Positions 34,054 to 43,225 of a stretch of DNA of 64,000 nucleotides are shown here, in pieces. A model generated the notes under the pieces. The model was not told the origin of the DNA. It made no database searches and saw nothing but the letters and a program-made list of their open reading frames with translations. The DNA comes from Fibrella aestuarina BUZ 2 (GTDB lineage: Bacteria > Bacteroidota > Bacteroidia > Cytophagales > Spirosomataceae). How positions within the stretch are numbered: position 1 is the stretch's first letter; each line of letters begins with the position of its first letter. A program made the position numbers and the translations under genes. Where the stretch lies: the NCBI RefSeq assembly GCF_000331105.1, contig NC_020054.1, positions 2,140,813-2,204,812 on the forward strand, written 5' to 3'.

Positions 34054-34521
34054 CTAGGCCATTCCCGACATCGTCGCTATGAAATAGTTTGACGCATACA
34101 CACCGAGCATCACGAGCAATCTGTTCTGCGGTTTCTCCTCGTACGCGATGTCGTAGCTGTAGTCGAACCGACTCCAATTGAATTTTGGATCGAGCTGGAG
34201 CACCTGTTCTTCATTCTTGTTTTCGATAACGAACTTGTTGTAGAAGAGGCCTTTGGCTTTTAGCGCAAATTCCTCTCCATCCTGAAATGCAAAAATGATT
34301 TGGCCATGCCAGTTCATTTTTAAGTTGGCTACGTCTACCCCGGCTTTTGTTACAGTAATGGTGGTGCCGAAAAGCCCGGTGGGCTTAACAGCATATACAT
34401 TAGCATCTGCCATCTTGATGTCAACGGCGAGCGAAAACAAATTGTCGTAAATCAGCTGCCCGATCAGCTCTCCATTTTCTGTGACCTGCACGGTCTTTCT
34501 ATCTGTCGATGTTGCTTTCAT
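34054..34521 (-). CDS. Conserved-looking protein with a LURP-one/tubby-like pattern
   Basis: This 155-residue protein is predicted all beta, with twelve short strands: KTVQVTENGELIGQLIYD, FGTTITVTKAGVDVANL, GQIIFAFQDGEEFALKAKG and NKFVIENKNEEQVLQLD. This repeated strand-turn pattern is like the LURP-one-related/tubby barrel, but I assign it weakly. A hydrophobic C-terminus (LLVMLGVYASNYFIATMSGMA) could insert in a membrane. There is no signal peptide. The gene stands alone between the helicase terminator and a 193-bp spacer. Its function is unknown. Confidence 0.5.
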   Translation of the reverse strand: MKATSTDRKTVQVTENGELIGQLIYDNLFSLAVDIKMADANVYAVKPTGLFGTTITVTKAGVDVANLKMNWHGQIIFAFQDGEEFALKAKGLFYNKFVIENKNEEQVLQLDPKFNWSRFDYSYDIAYEEKPQNRLLVMLGVYASNYFIATMSGMA

Positions 34522-34714
34522 TTGTCGAGCGAAATTGGCTGGTTAACTTCGTTAGATCCTTTGGTAATAGCCAGTAAATCAGCAGCATACAAACTAACTC
34601 TGTGCGTAGTTTATACTCGTTTACTCCTTGGAATTGGGATAGGCGGCGTCTGCACGACAACCACTGGCAACCATCGTCGTTTATAGGCGAACTTAAGCGG
34701 GCGTACGTATTCGG

Positions 34715-35821
34715 CTACCGATACGCCTTTGCCTCTCGAATCAGGAACTTGTATTCGGTTATGTCGAGCGTTTTTTTGTAGTAGGCTTTAGCCTGAGTGG
34801 GGTTGTTGGCACGGGCTGCAATCCGGGCAAGGCCTGCGTAGGCTAGGCCATGCTCCTCCTGCGTGAACGCAATGTTGACCGGCTGTTTCAGCGAAGCCTG
34901 ATAGAACCTGGCCGCTTCGGCGTCGTTCTTTTCGGCTTTTTCGGCTAGCATACCCTCGAAGGTGTTGATGGCGGCGGGCAACAGCTTGTGCTGCATGGTT
35001 TTGAGCCGCTTCAGGGCCGAGTCGGCTTCAGGGTATCTGCCCGCCAACAGCAGCGCCTCCACGTACCTGAGCAGGAAGATGGGGTTCTTCGGGTAATGGT
35101 CGACCAAATAATCGAGGTGCTCGACGGCCTTTGGGAAATTGGTCTCGTGCTTCACGTAGATGTGCGCCAGATAGAGGTTGGCTTCGGGGCGGGTAAACAG
35201 GGCTCGTTTGGCTGCTGTTTCCATCTGCCGTAGTCCCAGCCCAATGTCGCCGTCCTTGAAAAACACCATGAAGGGCTTCACCACGGGATGGTCGATGGGG
35301 TACCGCTCGACGTAGTAGTTGTAGAGGCCCGTCGAGAAATAAAACTCCACGTTTTTGTCCATCAGCTTGAAGCCATCTTTCATGTAGACATACGCTTTCC
35401 GCGATTCGCCCACGGCCTTCAGGCTTTCGTTGTCGAAATTGTGCTTCATGGCCATGTAACCGTGGGCGGTCAGGCCAAGAAAGATGGCTTCGGGGTCGTT
35501 TTCGTCTTTTTCAATCAGCTTCTCCACCCCCTTGATGGCAGCATCGACCTGTTGCACATACTGATTCGTCATCGTGCGGCTTTCGCTGATGGGCAGGTGT
35601 TGCCAGTACAGAATCAGCGCCCGCAGCACCGGCACCACGGGGCTTTGCGGGTAGCGGGCCTGAAGCTGCCGCAGGTACGTACCCGCTTCGGTAAATTCGT
35701 AATTATAGGCGTTATCGAGTACTTTGGTAACGGTTTGCTGCGCGGCGGGGTCGTTCAGGATCTGGGCAGGCGCAAAAAATGGGGTAAGCAGGAGAAGAAA
35801 AAGTAGCGGCAGGTGTTTCAT
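34715..35821 (-). CDS. Exported TPR-repeat protein
   Basis: This 368-residue protein has a signal peptide (MKHLPLLFLLLLTPFFAPAQ) and about eight tetratricopeptide-like helix pairs, for example YNYEFTEAGTYLRQLQARYPQSPVV, VEHLDYLVDHYPKNPIFLLRYVEALLLAG-type units and HGLAYAGLARIAARANNP. TPR arrays mediate protein contacts, here probably in the periplasm. It is divergent from the M16 peptidase gene, with about 125 bp between starts. No other domain is seen. Confidence 0.8.
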   Translation of the reverse strand: MKHLPLLFLLLLTPFFAPAQILNDPAAQQTVTKVLDNAYNYEFTEAGTYLRQLQARYPQSPVVPVLRALILYWQHLPISESRTMTNQYVQQVDAAIKGVEKLIEKDENDPEAIFLGLTAHGYMAMKHNFDNESLKAVGESRKAYVYMKDGFKLMDKNVEFYFSTGLYNYYVERYPIDHPVVKPFMVFFKDGDIGLGLRQMETAAKRALFTRPEANLYLAHIYVKHETNFPKAVEHLDYLVDHYPKNPIFLLRYVEALLLAGRYPEADSALKRLKTMQHKLLPAAINTFEGMLAEKAEKNDAEAARFYQASLKQPVNIAFTQEEHGLAYAGLARIAARANNPTQAKAYYKKTLDITEYKFLIREAKAYR

Positions 35822-35946
35822 AAGTAAGTTTGACGGCTGAGGCCCGACGTTTACGGCTGGCTTGCGCCCATAAGCCTGTGTGTACCGGTTACCACCGAAC
35901 GCTGAACCCCAACCGTCAAACTTACTTTTGTGATGAAACGTTTATT

Positions 35947-37182
35947 ATGATTCGATACGATCAGTTTGTGCTCGACAATGGGCTGCGGGTGTTTGTGCAC
36001 GAAGATGCCAGCACGCCAATGGCCGCCGTCAATATTTTGTACAATGTCGGCTCGCGCGACGAAGACCCCGAGCGCACCGGTTTCGCCCATCTCTTTGAGC
36101 ACCTGATGTTTGGGGGCTCGCGGCATATTCCCGTCTACGACGAGCCGTTGCAGCGCGTTGGGGGCGAAAACAACGCCTTTACCAGCGCCGACATCACCAA
36201 CTATTACATCACGCTCCCCTCGGCCAACCTCGAGACGGCCTTCTGGCTCGAATCAGACCGGATGCTGAGCCTGTCGTTCGATCAGCAGGTGCTCGACGTC
36301 CAGCAGAAAGTGGTGATCGAGGAGTTCAACCAACGCTACCTCAACCAGCCTTATGGCGATGTCTGGCTGAAGCTCCGCCCCGTAGCGTACCAGCAGCACC
36401 CTTACCGCTGGGCGACGATCGGCAAAGACATCAGCCATATCGAAAATGCCGTGCTCGACGACGTAAAGGCGTTTTTCTTCAAGTACTACGTACCCAACAA
36501 CGCCATTCTGGTGGTGGCGGGCAACGTAACCACCGAGCAGGTAAAACAGCTGTGCAAAAAGTGGTTTGAGCCCATCCCGGCCGGTAAAGAGTACATCCGC
36601 AACCTGCCCGCTGAGCCCGCTCAGTCGGAAGCCCGCTTCATCGAAACCACGGCCGACGTACCCCTTAATGCGCTCTACAAAGCCTATCACATGCCGGGCC
36701 GGTTTGCCCCTGATTTCCAGACGGCCGATCTGCTCAGCGACGTGCTGGGGCGCAGCAAATCGTCGCGGCTGTACCGCAAGCTGCTGAAAGAAGAAGCCAT
36801 TTTCAGCAACGTAGGCGCCTACATCACGGCCTCGCTCGATCCCGGCCTGCTGCTGGTACAAGGCAATCTCAACGAAGGCGTAACGCTCGAAGAAGCTGAT
36901 GCCGCCGTGCAGAACGTGCTGCAGGAACTGATTGACAGCAACGTACCTGACGATGAGCTGATGAAGGTGAAAAACCAGGCCGAATCGACGATGGCGTTTT
37001 CGGAGGTGGAACTGCTGAACCGGGCCATGAACCTCGCCTTTGCTGCCAACGCCGGTGACCCCGAATGGGTAAACCAGGAGGCCGAAAAAATTCAGGCTGT
37101 CACGGCCGATGGCCTCCGGGACATGGCGCAACAGATTCTGCGCCCTGAAAACAGCTCGACGCTCTACTACCGCCGGGCCTAA
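35947..37182 (+). CDS. M16-family zinc peptidase (pitrilysin-like)
   Basis: This metalloprotease has 411 residues. The inverted zinc motif HLFEH (in GFAHLFEHLMFGG, about residue 49) with the downstream Glu in the region LPSANLETAFWLESDRM is clear. The C-terminal inactive M16 domain (about 190-400) includes LGRSKSSRLYRKL, the R/Y substrate-binding motif. The protein lacks a signal peptide. The start at 35947 (MIRYDQFVLDNGLRVFVHED) is chosen because the domain begins immediately. In other Bacteroidota such genes often occur in pairs, and no second M16 gene is seen here. Confidence 0.92.
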   Translation: MIRYDQFVLDNGLRVFVHEDASTPMAAVNILYNVGSRDEDPERTGFAHLFEHLMFGGSRHIPVYDEPLQRVGGENNAFTSADITNYYITLPSANLETAFWLESDRMLSLSFDQQVLDVQQKVVIEEFNQRYLNQPYGDVWLKLRPVAYQQHPYRWATIGKDISHIENAVLDDVKAFFFKYYVPNNAILVVAGNVTTEQVKQLCKKWFEPIPAGKEYIRNLPAEPAQSEARFIETTADVPLNALYKAYHMPGRFAPDFQTADLLSDVLGRSKSSRLYRKLLKEEAIFSNVGAYITASLDPGLLLVQGNLNEGVTLEEADAAVQNVLQELIDSNVPDDELMKVKNQAESTMAFSEVELLNRAMNLAFAANAGDPEWVNQEAEKIQAVTADGLRDMAQQILRPENSSTLYYRRA

Positions 37183-37189
37183 GCCCATA

Positions 37190-37230
37190 CCCGCCCTTTG
37201 TGTGGTCGCGCAGGCCCCACGAAGGGCGGG
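37190..37230 (+). terminator. GC-rich hairpin after the M16 peptidase gene
   Basis: CCCGCCCTTTGTG and CACGAAGGGCGGG pair over 13 bp with one mismatch, beginning 8 nt after the stop codon. No T run follows, so it may stabilise mRNA rather than terminate. Confidence 0.5.
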
Positions 37231-37333
37231 CCTACCACTGGATAACCGCTTACTGGATTGGCCAGGGATTGTGACTAGTTTACTTCACTAATCGCCTGAT
37301 TAGTAGTCATAAAGCTAACCCATTCGTAAGTGT

Positions 37334-38014
37334 ATGCACCGGTTGTATTCGTTTTTTCGACTTCTCTTTTTTTTCGGATTGCTCAGCGGATCGGTAGCCG
37401 CTAATTCCCGCGTATCCCGACCATTCAGTAGTACCTATACCACCGCGCAGGCAGGTGTCTGGAACAACGCAGCCACCTGGGTAGGGGGCCACGTACCGGC
37501 GCTTAATGACCTGGTTGTCATCAATCACGTGGTCACGATCGAAGCCAATCGGGTTGAGCAGGCCTTTGCGGTCCGATACGGAACCGGCGGGCGGCTGTTG
37601 TTTGGCGCCAATGCCCAGTTGCGGCTCGGTTCAGACCCGTGCACGCCCATCACCGCCGACCCGGTTACGATCCTGACGAGCGGTACGTGGCGGATCAACG
37701 AACACCGCTCCAATTTCGGCAACGTGCTGAATTACTATAAACGCGGTGCGCCCAACAACACCATCAATTTCGATAACTCGTACTACATGACGTTCAACGC
37801 CAACGGGACGGGTACGAATACCAACACCGGGACGCCTGCCTCGTTTACGTGGTCGTTTCAGGACCCCGAACGGACAAAGATCATTTTCGAGCAGCAAACG
37901 GTTTATACCTTCTGGGAGAACATCGTCTTTGCCCCCGGGGCGCTGGCTTTTACCGAATATTCAACCAATAATAACTTCACCTACTTGGCCCAGATTCGGC
38001 GGGGTTTGCCATGA
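37334..38014 (+). CDS. Exported protein with G8-like domain
   Basis: This 226-residue protein has an N-terminal signal (LYSFFRLLFFFGLLSGSVAANS). It starts with AGVWNNAATWVGGHVPALNDLVVINHVVTI, the pattern of G8-like domains at the front of long surface proteins in Bacteroidota. A second beta-rich part has SNFGNVLNYYKRG and FTWSFQDPERTKIIFE. There is no C-terminal sorting domain and the protein is much shorter than usual relatives, so it may be a truncated copy of a larger surface protein. The gene ends 54 bp before ispF. Confidence 0.55.
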   Translation: MHRLYSFFRLLFFFGLLSGSVAANSRVSRPFSSTYTTAQAGVWNNAATWVGGHVPALNDLVVINHVVTIEANRVEQAFAVRYGTGGRLLFGANAQLRLGSDPCTPITADPVTILTSGTWRINEHRSNFGNVLNYYKRGAPNNTINFDNSYYMTFNANGTGTNTNTGTPASFTWSFQDPERTKIIFEQQTVYTFWENIVFAPGALAFTEYSTNNNFTYLAQIRRGLP

Positions 38015-38074
38015 CAGGTACGTGGTCGTGCCGGAATGGGCTGTATGTTTGCGGTCATTCCGGTTTGATTGGTT

Positions 38075-38554
38075 ATGAAAATACGCGTTGGACAGGGCTA
38101 CGACGTCCATAAATTGGTAGCGGGGCACCCTTTCTGGTTGGGGGGTATCCAGATTCCGCATACGCACGGTGCTTACGGACATTCCGATGCCGACATTATC
38201 TGCCACGTGATCTGCGACGCGCTGCTGGGAGCCGCCAACATGCGGAATATTGGCTATCATTTTTCCGATAAAGACCCGCGTTGGAAAGGTGTCGACAGCA
38301 AAGAATTGCTGGCCGAGGTGATGCGGATGATCCGGGCCGAGGGCTGGGAAGTCGGCAACGTCGACGTAACGGTGGTGTTGCAGGAACCGAAATTAAACCC
38401 GCACATCCCGGCGATGCAGACCATTATCGCTCGCGTGATGAACGTACCTGAAGCCGACGTCGCCATCAAAGCGACCACCTCCGAGCATATGGGCTTCGTC
38501 GGCCGACAGGAAGGTATCGCCGGCTTCTGCGTGGCCCTAATCCAGAAAGACTAA
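38075..38554 (+). CDS. ispF: 2-C-methyl-D-erythritol 2,4-cyclodiphosphate synthase
   Basis: This 159-residue enzyme forms the cyclic diphosphate of the non-mevalonate (MEP) isoprenoid pathway. The zinc ligands are in GYDVHKL (Asp and His of the DxH motif) and the GAYGHSDADIICHVICDALLG region. The substrate loop contains IGYHFSDKDPRWKG, and the C-terminal ATTSEHMGFVGRQEGI is typical. A trimeric enzyme is expected. The ATG at 38075 gives the standard N-terminus MKIRVGQGYDVH; an ATG two codons upstream is possible. A strong hairpin follows. Confidence 0.97.
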   Translation: MKIRVGQGYDVHKLVAGHPFWLGGIQIPHTHGAYGHSDADIICHVICDALLGAANMRNIGYHFSDKDPRWKGVDSKELLAEVMRMIRAEGWEVGNVDVTVVLQEPKLNPHIPAMQTIIARVMNVPEADVAIKATTSEHMGFVGRQEGIAGFCVALIQKD

Positions 38555-38561
38555 AGGGGCT

Positions 38562-38648
38562 CAACGTCAAAAGTCCCCGGGTCAACGTTGATTCGCGCTG
38601 GTATCAGTTGAGCGCGAACTACCGTTGACCCGGGGACTTTTGACGTTG
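38562..38648. terminator. 26-bp perfect inverted repeat between convergent genes
   Basis: Arms at 38562-38587 and 38623-38648 are perfectly complementary. The 35-nt interior holds a second inverted repeat TTCGCGCT/AGCGCGAA. It fills the whole 101-bp gap between ispF and the convergent amidohydrolase gene, so it can terminate both transcripts. Confidence 0.7.
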
Positions 38649-38655
38649 GATACGC

Positions 38656-39963
38656 TTACTTCTGCCCGTACTTGGTTTTGAACTTGTTGTAGAGGCGCTT
38701 ATGCTTGTCGTCGAGGTTCACCTGGCGGCCCTGGATGAAAGCCTGCTCCACCACGTTGGTGCGCATGTCCAGAATGTCGCCTTTCGATACCACGATGGTG
38801 GCCTGCTTGCCTTTCTCCAACGTACCCACTTGCTGGTCGATACCCAGAATTTTAGCGGTGTTGGCCGTGATCATCTTCAGCGCCTCTTCGCGGTCAGACA
38901 CGCCAAAGCCAGCGGCTGTACCGGCCAGAAACGGCAGGTTGCGGGTCCGCCACCACTCTTCGCCGTAGCTCAGGCCCACCAGCACGCCCGCTTTTTGCAG
39001 GATGCCTGGCATCCGGTAAGGGAGGTCAACGGCTTCGTCCTGCCGGTTGGGCAGGCGGTGCAGCGCGCTCAACAACACAGGTACGTTGTTTTCCTTCAGG
39101 AACGACGCGGCTTTGTCGGCCTCTTCGCCTCCGATGATCACCACCTTAGGTACGCCTGCTGCTTTGGCAAACCGCACTGCTTCGATGATGTCTTTGGCGT
39201 AATCGGCCCGCACATACAGGTTCTGGGTACCGTTGAACAGGCCACGCATCGCTTCGAAACGAAGGTTTACCGGCATGGGGGCAGGCGTCGTTTCGGCGTA
39301 GGCTTTGGCTTCGGCAAAGGTGGCCTGCAGGGAGCGTAGCGTCTCGTCGCGCTTGTCGTTTTTCTTGATGGAGGCTTCGAACGTCTCGAAGTCGAAGTTA
39401 CGGGCGTAATAGCCGGGCCAGTTGAGCCACAGCCCGTCGTCTTTTTTCAGGACGGCATCTTCCCAGTTCCAGCCGTCGGTGTGCATGATCGACGAGGAGC
39501 CGGATACGGTACCCCCCAGCGGCATGGCCTGCGTGATGAGGATACCGTTGTTGCGGATGGTCGGGATGACTTCCGAATCGGTGTCGTAGGCGATCAACGC
39601 CCGTACGTTGGGGTTCAGCACGCCAATCTCGCGTGAGTCGACGGTGGCCCGGACCGACGCAATTTCCTGCAAACCCACCAGCGACGACGGCGAAATCAGG
39701 CCGGGGTAGATGTGCTTGCCCGCCACGTCGATCACCTGGTATTGATCGGTATTGAGGCGCACGGTCGTGGCGTCGCCCACGCCCTGAATCACGCCTTTAT
39801 CAAAGGTGATATAGCCGTTTGGGATCACCTGCCCCGTGCCGGTATGGATGGTGCCGCCCAGCAGCGCGATGGGCCGCTCCTGCGGCCGTGCCGGGGCGGG
39901 GTTTTGCGCCAGCGCGCCCGTAAGCGCCGTCAGCGACAATATAGTTGTGAGAATGTGCTTCAT
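38656..39963 (-). CDS. Exported amidohydrolase-fold protein lacking the HxH metal motif
   Basis: This 435-residue protein has a signal peptide (MKHILTTILSLTALTGALAQ). The amidohydrolase-like front (ALLGGTIHTGTGQVIPNGYITFDKG) and back (AKILGIDQQVGTLEKGKQATIVVSKGDIL) are clear. After GKHIYPGLI, where active enzymes carry an HxH pair, it has SPSSLVG, so the first two metal ligands are missing. It is thus probably catalytically altered or a binding partner. It lies directly behind a 1,035-residue double amidohydrolase on the same strand and resembles that protein's N-terminal half, so the two likely form one complex. Confidence 0.82.
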   Translation of the reverse strand: MKHILTTILSLTALTGALAQNPAPARPQERPIALLGGTIHTGTGQVIPNGYITFDKGVIQGVGDATTVRLNTDQYQVIDVAGKHIYPGLISPSSLVGLQEIASVRATVDSREIGVLNPNVRALIAYDTDSEVIPTIRNNGILITQAMPLGGTVSGSSSIMHTDGWNWEDAVLKKDDGLWLNWPGYYARNFDFETFEASIKKNDKRDETLRSLQATFAEAKAYAETTPAPMPVNLRFEAMRGLFNGTQNLYVRADYAKDIIEAVRFAKAAGVPKVVIIGGEEADKAASFLKENNVPVLLSALHRLPNRQDEAVDLPYRMPGILQKAGVLVGLSYGEEWWRTRNLPFLAGTAAGFGVSDREEALKMITANTAKILGIDQQVGTLEKGKQATIVVSKGDILDMRTNVVEQAFIQGRQVNLDDKHKRLYNKFKTKYGQK

Positions 39964-39976
39964 TATTTGAGAGAAG

Positions 39977-40105
39977 ATGGAACGCTGATAACACGAGTAT
40001 AGCGGATACACGCTGCTTGACTTTTGCGGATCAATCCGATCAATGGTGTTGAGGCAACCGACAGATTCGTGACCATCCGTTCAATCCGTGCCATCCGTGT
40101 TCCAT
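39977..40105. repeat. Imperfect 31-nt inverted repeat (GGATGGTC/ATCCGT class)
   Basis: Arms at 39977-40007 and 40075-40105 match at about 22 of 31 positions, and most mismatches are transitions. The right arm has tandem ATCCGT units. The sequence class recalls the repeat at 50881-50990. It lies between the two amidohydrolase genes, inside the probable transcript. Confidence 0.5.
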
Positions 40106-40117
40106 TGCATACGAATC

Positions 40118-43100
40118 TTACTTTTCTTCGCCTTCGGCCATAATGCCTTCAATGTCTTCGCAATGCCACATCCGCTGGCGGCGCATGGTGGGGCGTTGGG
40201 CCGTCTGGCCACCGGCTTTGGCCTGAATCATCTTCTGGATCAGGCGGGCGCGCTCGCGGTGCATCTGCTCCTGGACCTGCTCGTCGGCGGTGCGGCTGTA
40301 ATACACGGCTCCGTCGATGATCGTCAGGTCGGGGCGGGCGTAGATCGACAGCGGGTGCGCGTTCCAAAGCACCAGGTCGGCGTCTTTACCGGCCCGGATA
40401 CTGCCCATGTGGCTATCGAGGTGCAGCAACTTGGCCGGGTTCAGCGTCACCATTTTCCAGGCGTCTTCTTCAGGAATACCGCCGTACTCGACCGTCTTGG
40501 CCGCTTCCTGATTCAGGCGACGGGCCATCTCGGCGTCATCCGAGTTGATCGACACCAGTACCCCTTCGCGGCTCATCAGCGCGGCGTTGTACGGAATGGC
40601 GTCTTTCACCTCCATTTTGTAGGCCCACCAGTCTGAGAAGGTTGAGCCACCGACACCGTGCTTCGCCATTTTGTCAGCCACCTTGTAGCCTTCCAGAATG
40701 TGCGTAAACGTGTTCACCTTGAAGCCCAGCGAATCGGCTACTTTCATCAGCATGTTGATCTCCGACTGCACGTAACTGTGGCAGGTGATGAAGCGCTTTT
40801 TAGCCAGAATTTCGGCCAGCGCGTCAAGCTCGATGTCGCGGCGGGGCGCCATTAACGTACCTGTAGTAGCGGCCCCTTTTTTCTTCCCGGCCTTACCCTG
40901 CGCCTTGCTTTGTGCGTTGTAGTCGTCCCACGCTTTGGCGTATTCTTTGGCCCGCATGAAATGATCCATGTATACCTGCTCGACACCCATCCGCGTTTGC
41001 GGGAACCGCACCCGGTTGGCATCGCCCCAGTTAGCCTGCTTCACGTTCTCGCCGAGGGCAAATTTGATGAACCCGTCGGCCCCTTTGATGAGCATATTGT
41101 CGGCCGTTTCGCCCCATTTCAGCTTTACCAGCGCCGACTGCCCGCCGATGGCGTTGGCCGAGCCGTGCAGCAGTTGCGACGACGTAACGCCACCCGCCAG
41201 TTGCCGGTAGATGTTGATGTCTTCGGGGTTGAGCGCGTCCATCATCCGCACCTCAGCCGTGCTCGACTGAGAGCCTTCGTTGATCGAAAACAGGGCGATG
41301 TGCGAGTGTTCGTCGATGATGCCGTTGGTGAGGTGTTTACCCGTGCCATCTACCACCGACACGCCCGCGGGGGCCGTGAGGCCGCGACCTACCTGGGCGA
41401 TCTTGCCGTTTTGCACCAGCACGTCGGCGTTGGTCAGAATGCCGTCCTTTTCGTTGGTCCAGACCGTCACGTTGCGGAATAGCATGGGCTGCGGTTGCGG
41501 GCGCTGGGCCGTTCCCATCCCGACAAAGGGATACAGCATTCCGCCCATCTCGGGCTTCTTTTTGGTGGCCGTGTCGGCTTTGGCAAGGCTGGCGCTGTAC
41601 GGTTTGCTCAGCGTGGCCGACCAATTGATGCGTTTGCCGTCGGGCTGCTCGCCTTCCCCTTTATACGACGTGCCGTCGCGGTAGCCCGTCAGGCGGGTCA
41701 GGGCAGTGGGCTGGCGTTTGTCCAGCGCCACCCGCATCGAGATCAGGTTGAAATCAACCGATACCGTTGGTGTTAACTTGGTGGTATCGTTCTGGGTAAT
41801 CTGGTACTCCGGCTTGTCGGGGTTATTGCCCGATACGATCAGTTTCAGACCGGGGTTGTTCTCAAGCTTGAGATCATACGTACCCCGCAGATCGGCGACG
41901 TTGCGGTTGGTCACCACATACTGCTTGCCGCGAATCCAGTTTTCGTAAATGACGTTGTCGGCGGCAAACAGGTTGCCCGACGTGATAAGGAAGTTGGCCA
42001 CTTTGCCCACGGCCAACGTACCCAGCAGATCGTCGGCCTTGATGAGGCGGGCCGGGCCCGTGGTTAGGGCTTCGAGGGCCTGCTGTTCGGTCAGGCCGTT
42101 TTCGATCGCCTTCCGCACATTGGCCATGAAATCGGCCCGGTTTTTCAGGCCCGCGCTCGTCAGCACAAACGGAATCCCCGCCTGTGTGAGCATGGCCGCG
42201 TTGGCGGGCGCCATTTCCCAGTGCTTCATTTCGGCCAGCGATACGTTGTCGGCATCCCAAGGGTCCTCTACGTCGAAGGCCGTTGGGTACGTTACCGGCA
42301 CAATGAGCGTGGCCCCGGTGGCTTTTACCTCGTCGATGCGCTGGTATTCGTCGCCCGCACCCCGGATGATGAACTGCATCCCGAATTCGTCGCCGATACG
42401 GTCGGCCCGAACGATGCCCATCTTATCGCCTGCCTCGAAGAACGAAGGCACGCCGGCCATCCGGTTGAACGCGTCGAGCGAGAGGTTCATCTGACCTTTG
42501 TTCCCGCCGTTTTTGTACCACTGCGCGTCGTAGAGCGCCTGCCGCAGCAAGGCTACCGAGCCCATGATGGAGTTGGGGTAATTCTGACCCGACGAGCCCC
42601 GGCTAAACGAGAAATGCTGGCTGAGACCGTTGCGGAGCACCAGCGCATTTTCGCGTTCGTCGGCCAGCGTCACAAGCGTACCGTTACCCCGGGCGATGCC
42701 GTCGTGGGCGTGGGTCAGCACGGCGCCGAACCCTACTTTGCGGTATTCATCGGCTTTGGCCGTAACCGCCTTGAAGAGCTGGCTCGCGTCGTTTTCGGGC
42801 TGGATGGCCTGGTTCCAGTAGTAGGGACCCTTCTTATTGGATTCGAGTTGTGGGGCACCAAAACCGCCGAAACCACCGCCTGTGGGCCGTTTCACCTCGG
42901 GCATACCATAGTCGGAGTCGAGGTCGATGAGGCCGGGGTAAATGCGCCGCCCGGCCAGGTTGGTAACCACCGCGCCCTTGGGTACGCTCACCGACGTACC
43001 GACGGCTTCAATGCGCCCATCGCGCACGACGAGCGTAGCGTTCTGGAGGGTGGTTTTGGGATCTACCACGATGGTAGCATTGGTAAAGGCGTATAGGTTG

Positions 43101-43225
43101 CTGCGTTCGTCACGAACACCATTCTGGGGGAAAGTCGTCTGCGACACGGACTGCGCCATTGTCTGCAAGTGACTCGCCTGCACCAACCCAATTGCCAAGA
43201 GAAGCGACAATAGTTGTTTTTGCAT
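40118..43225 (-). CDS. Double amidohydrolase-domain exported protein
   Basis: This 1,035-residue protein has a signal peptide ending near TMAQS. The first amidohydrolase-like half (about 45-430) has AGRRIYPGLIDLDSDYG, lacking the HxH zinc ligands, and the second half (about 590-1010) has GKHLTNGIIDEHSHIALFS with HxH intact, plus RFITCHSYVQSEI, FTHILEGYK and SINSDDAEMARRL, the later metal and catalytic residues. So the fusion pairs a degenerate with a likely active domain. Substrates of this periplasmic group are unknown; relatives act on imidazolone, dihydropyrimidine or peptide-like bonds. It is first in a two-gene operon with the amidohydrolase at 38656. Confidence 0.85.
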   Translation of the reverse strand: MQKQLLSLLLAIGLVQASHLQTMAQSVSQTTFPQNGVRDERSNLYAFTNATIVVDPKTTLQNATLVVRDGRIEAVGTSVSVPKGAVVTNLAGRRIYPGLIDLDSDYGMPEVKRPTGGGFGGFGAPQLESNKKGPYYWNQAIQPENDASQLFKAVTAKADEYRKVGFGAVLTHAHDGIARGNGTLVTLADERENALVLRNGLSQHFSFSRGSSGQNYPNSIMGSVALLRQALYDAQWYKNGGNKGQMNLSLDAFNRMAGVPSFFEAGDKMGIVRADRIGDEFGMQFIIRGAGDEYQRIDEVKATGATLIVPVTYPTAFDVEDPWDADNVSLAEMKHWEMAPANAAMLTQAGIPFVLTSAGLKNRADFMANVRKAIENGLTEQQALEALTTGPARLIKADDLLGTLAVGKVANFLITSGNLFAADNVIYENWIRGKQYVVTNRNVADLRGTYDLKLENNPGLKLIVSGNNPDKPEYQITQNDTTKLTPTVSVDFNLISMRVALDKRQPTALTRLTGYRDGTSYKGEGEQPDGKRINWSATLSKPYSASLAKADTATKKKPEMGGMLYPFVGMGTAQRPQPQPMLFRNVTVWTNEKDGILTNADVLVQNGKIAQVGRGLTAPAGVSVVDGTGKHLTNGIIDEHSHIALFSINEGSQSSTAEVRMMDALNPEDINIYRQLAGGVTSSQLLHGSANAIGGQSALVKLKWGETADNMLIKGADGFIKFALGENVKQANWGDANRVRFPQTRMGVEQVYMDHFMRAKEYAKAWDDYNAQSKAQGKAGKKKGAATTGTLMAPRRDIELDALAEILAKKRFITCHSYVQSEINMLMKVADSLGFKVNTFTHILEGYKVADKMAKHGVGGSTFSDWWAYKMEVKDAIPYNAALMSREGVLVSINSDDAEMARRLNQEAAKTVEYGGIPEEDAWKMVTLNPAKLLHLDSHMGSIRAGKDADLVLWNAHPLSIYARPDLTIIDGAVYYSRTADEQVQEQMHRERARLIQKMIQAKAGGQTAQRPTMRRQRMWHCEDIEGIMAEGEEK

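Noticed and set aside
42221..43096. 291-codon plus-strand frame opposite the double amidohydrolase
   Set aside because: It is His, Val and Arg-rich mirror coding of a clear amidohydrolase gene.
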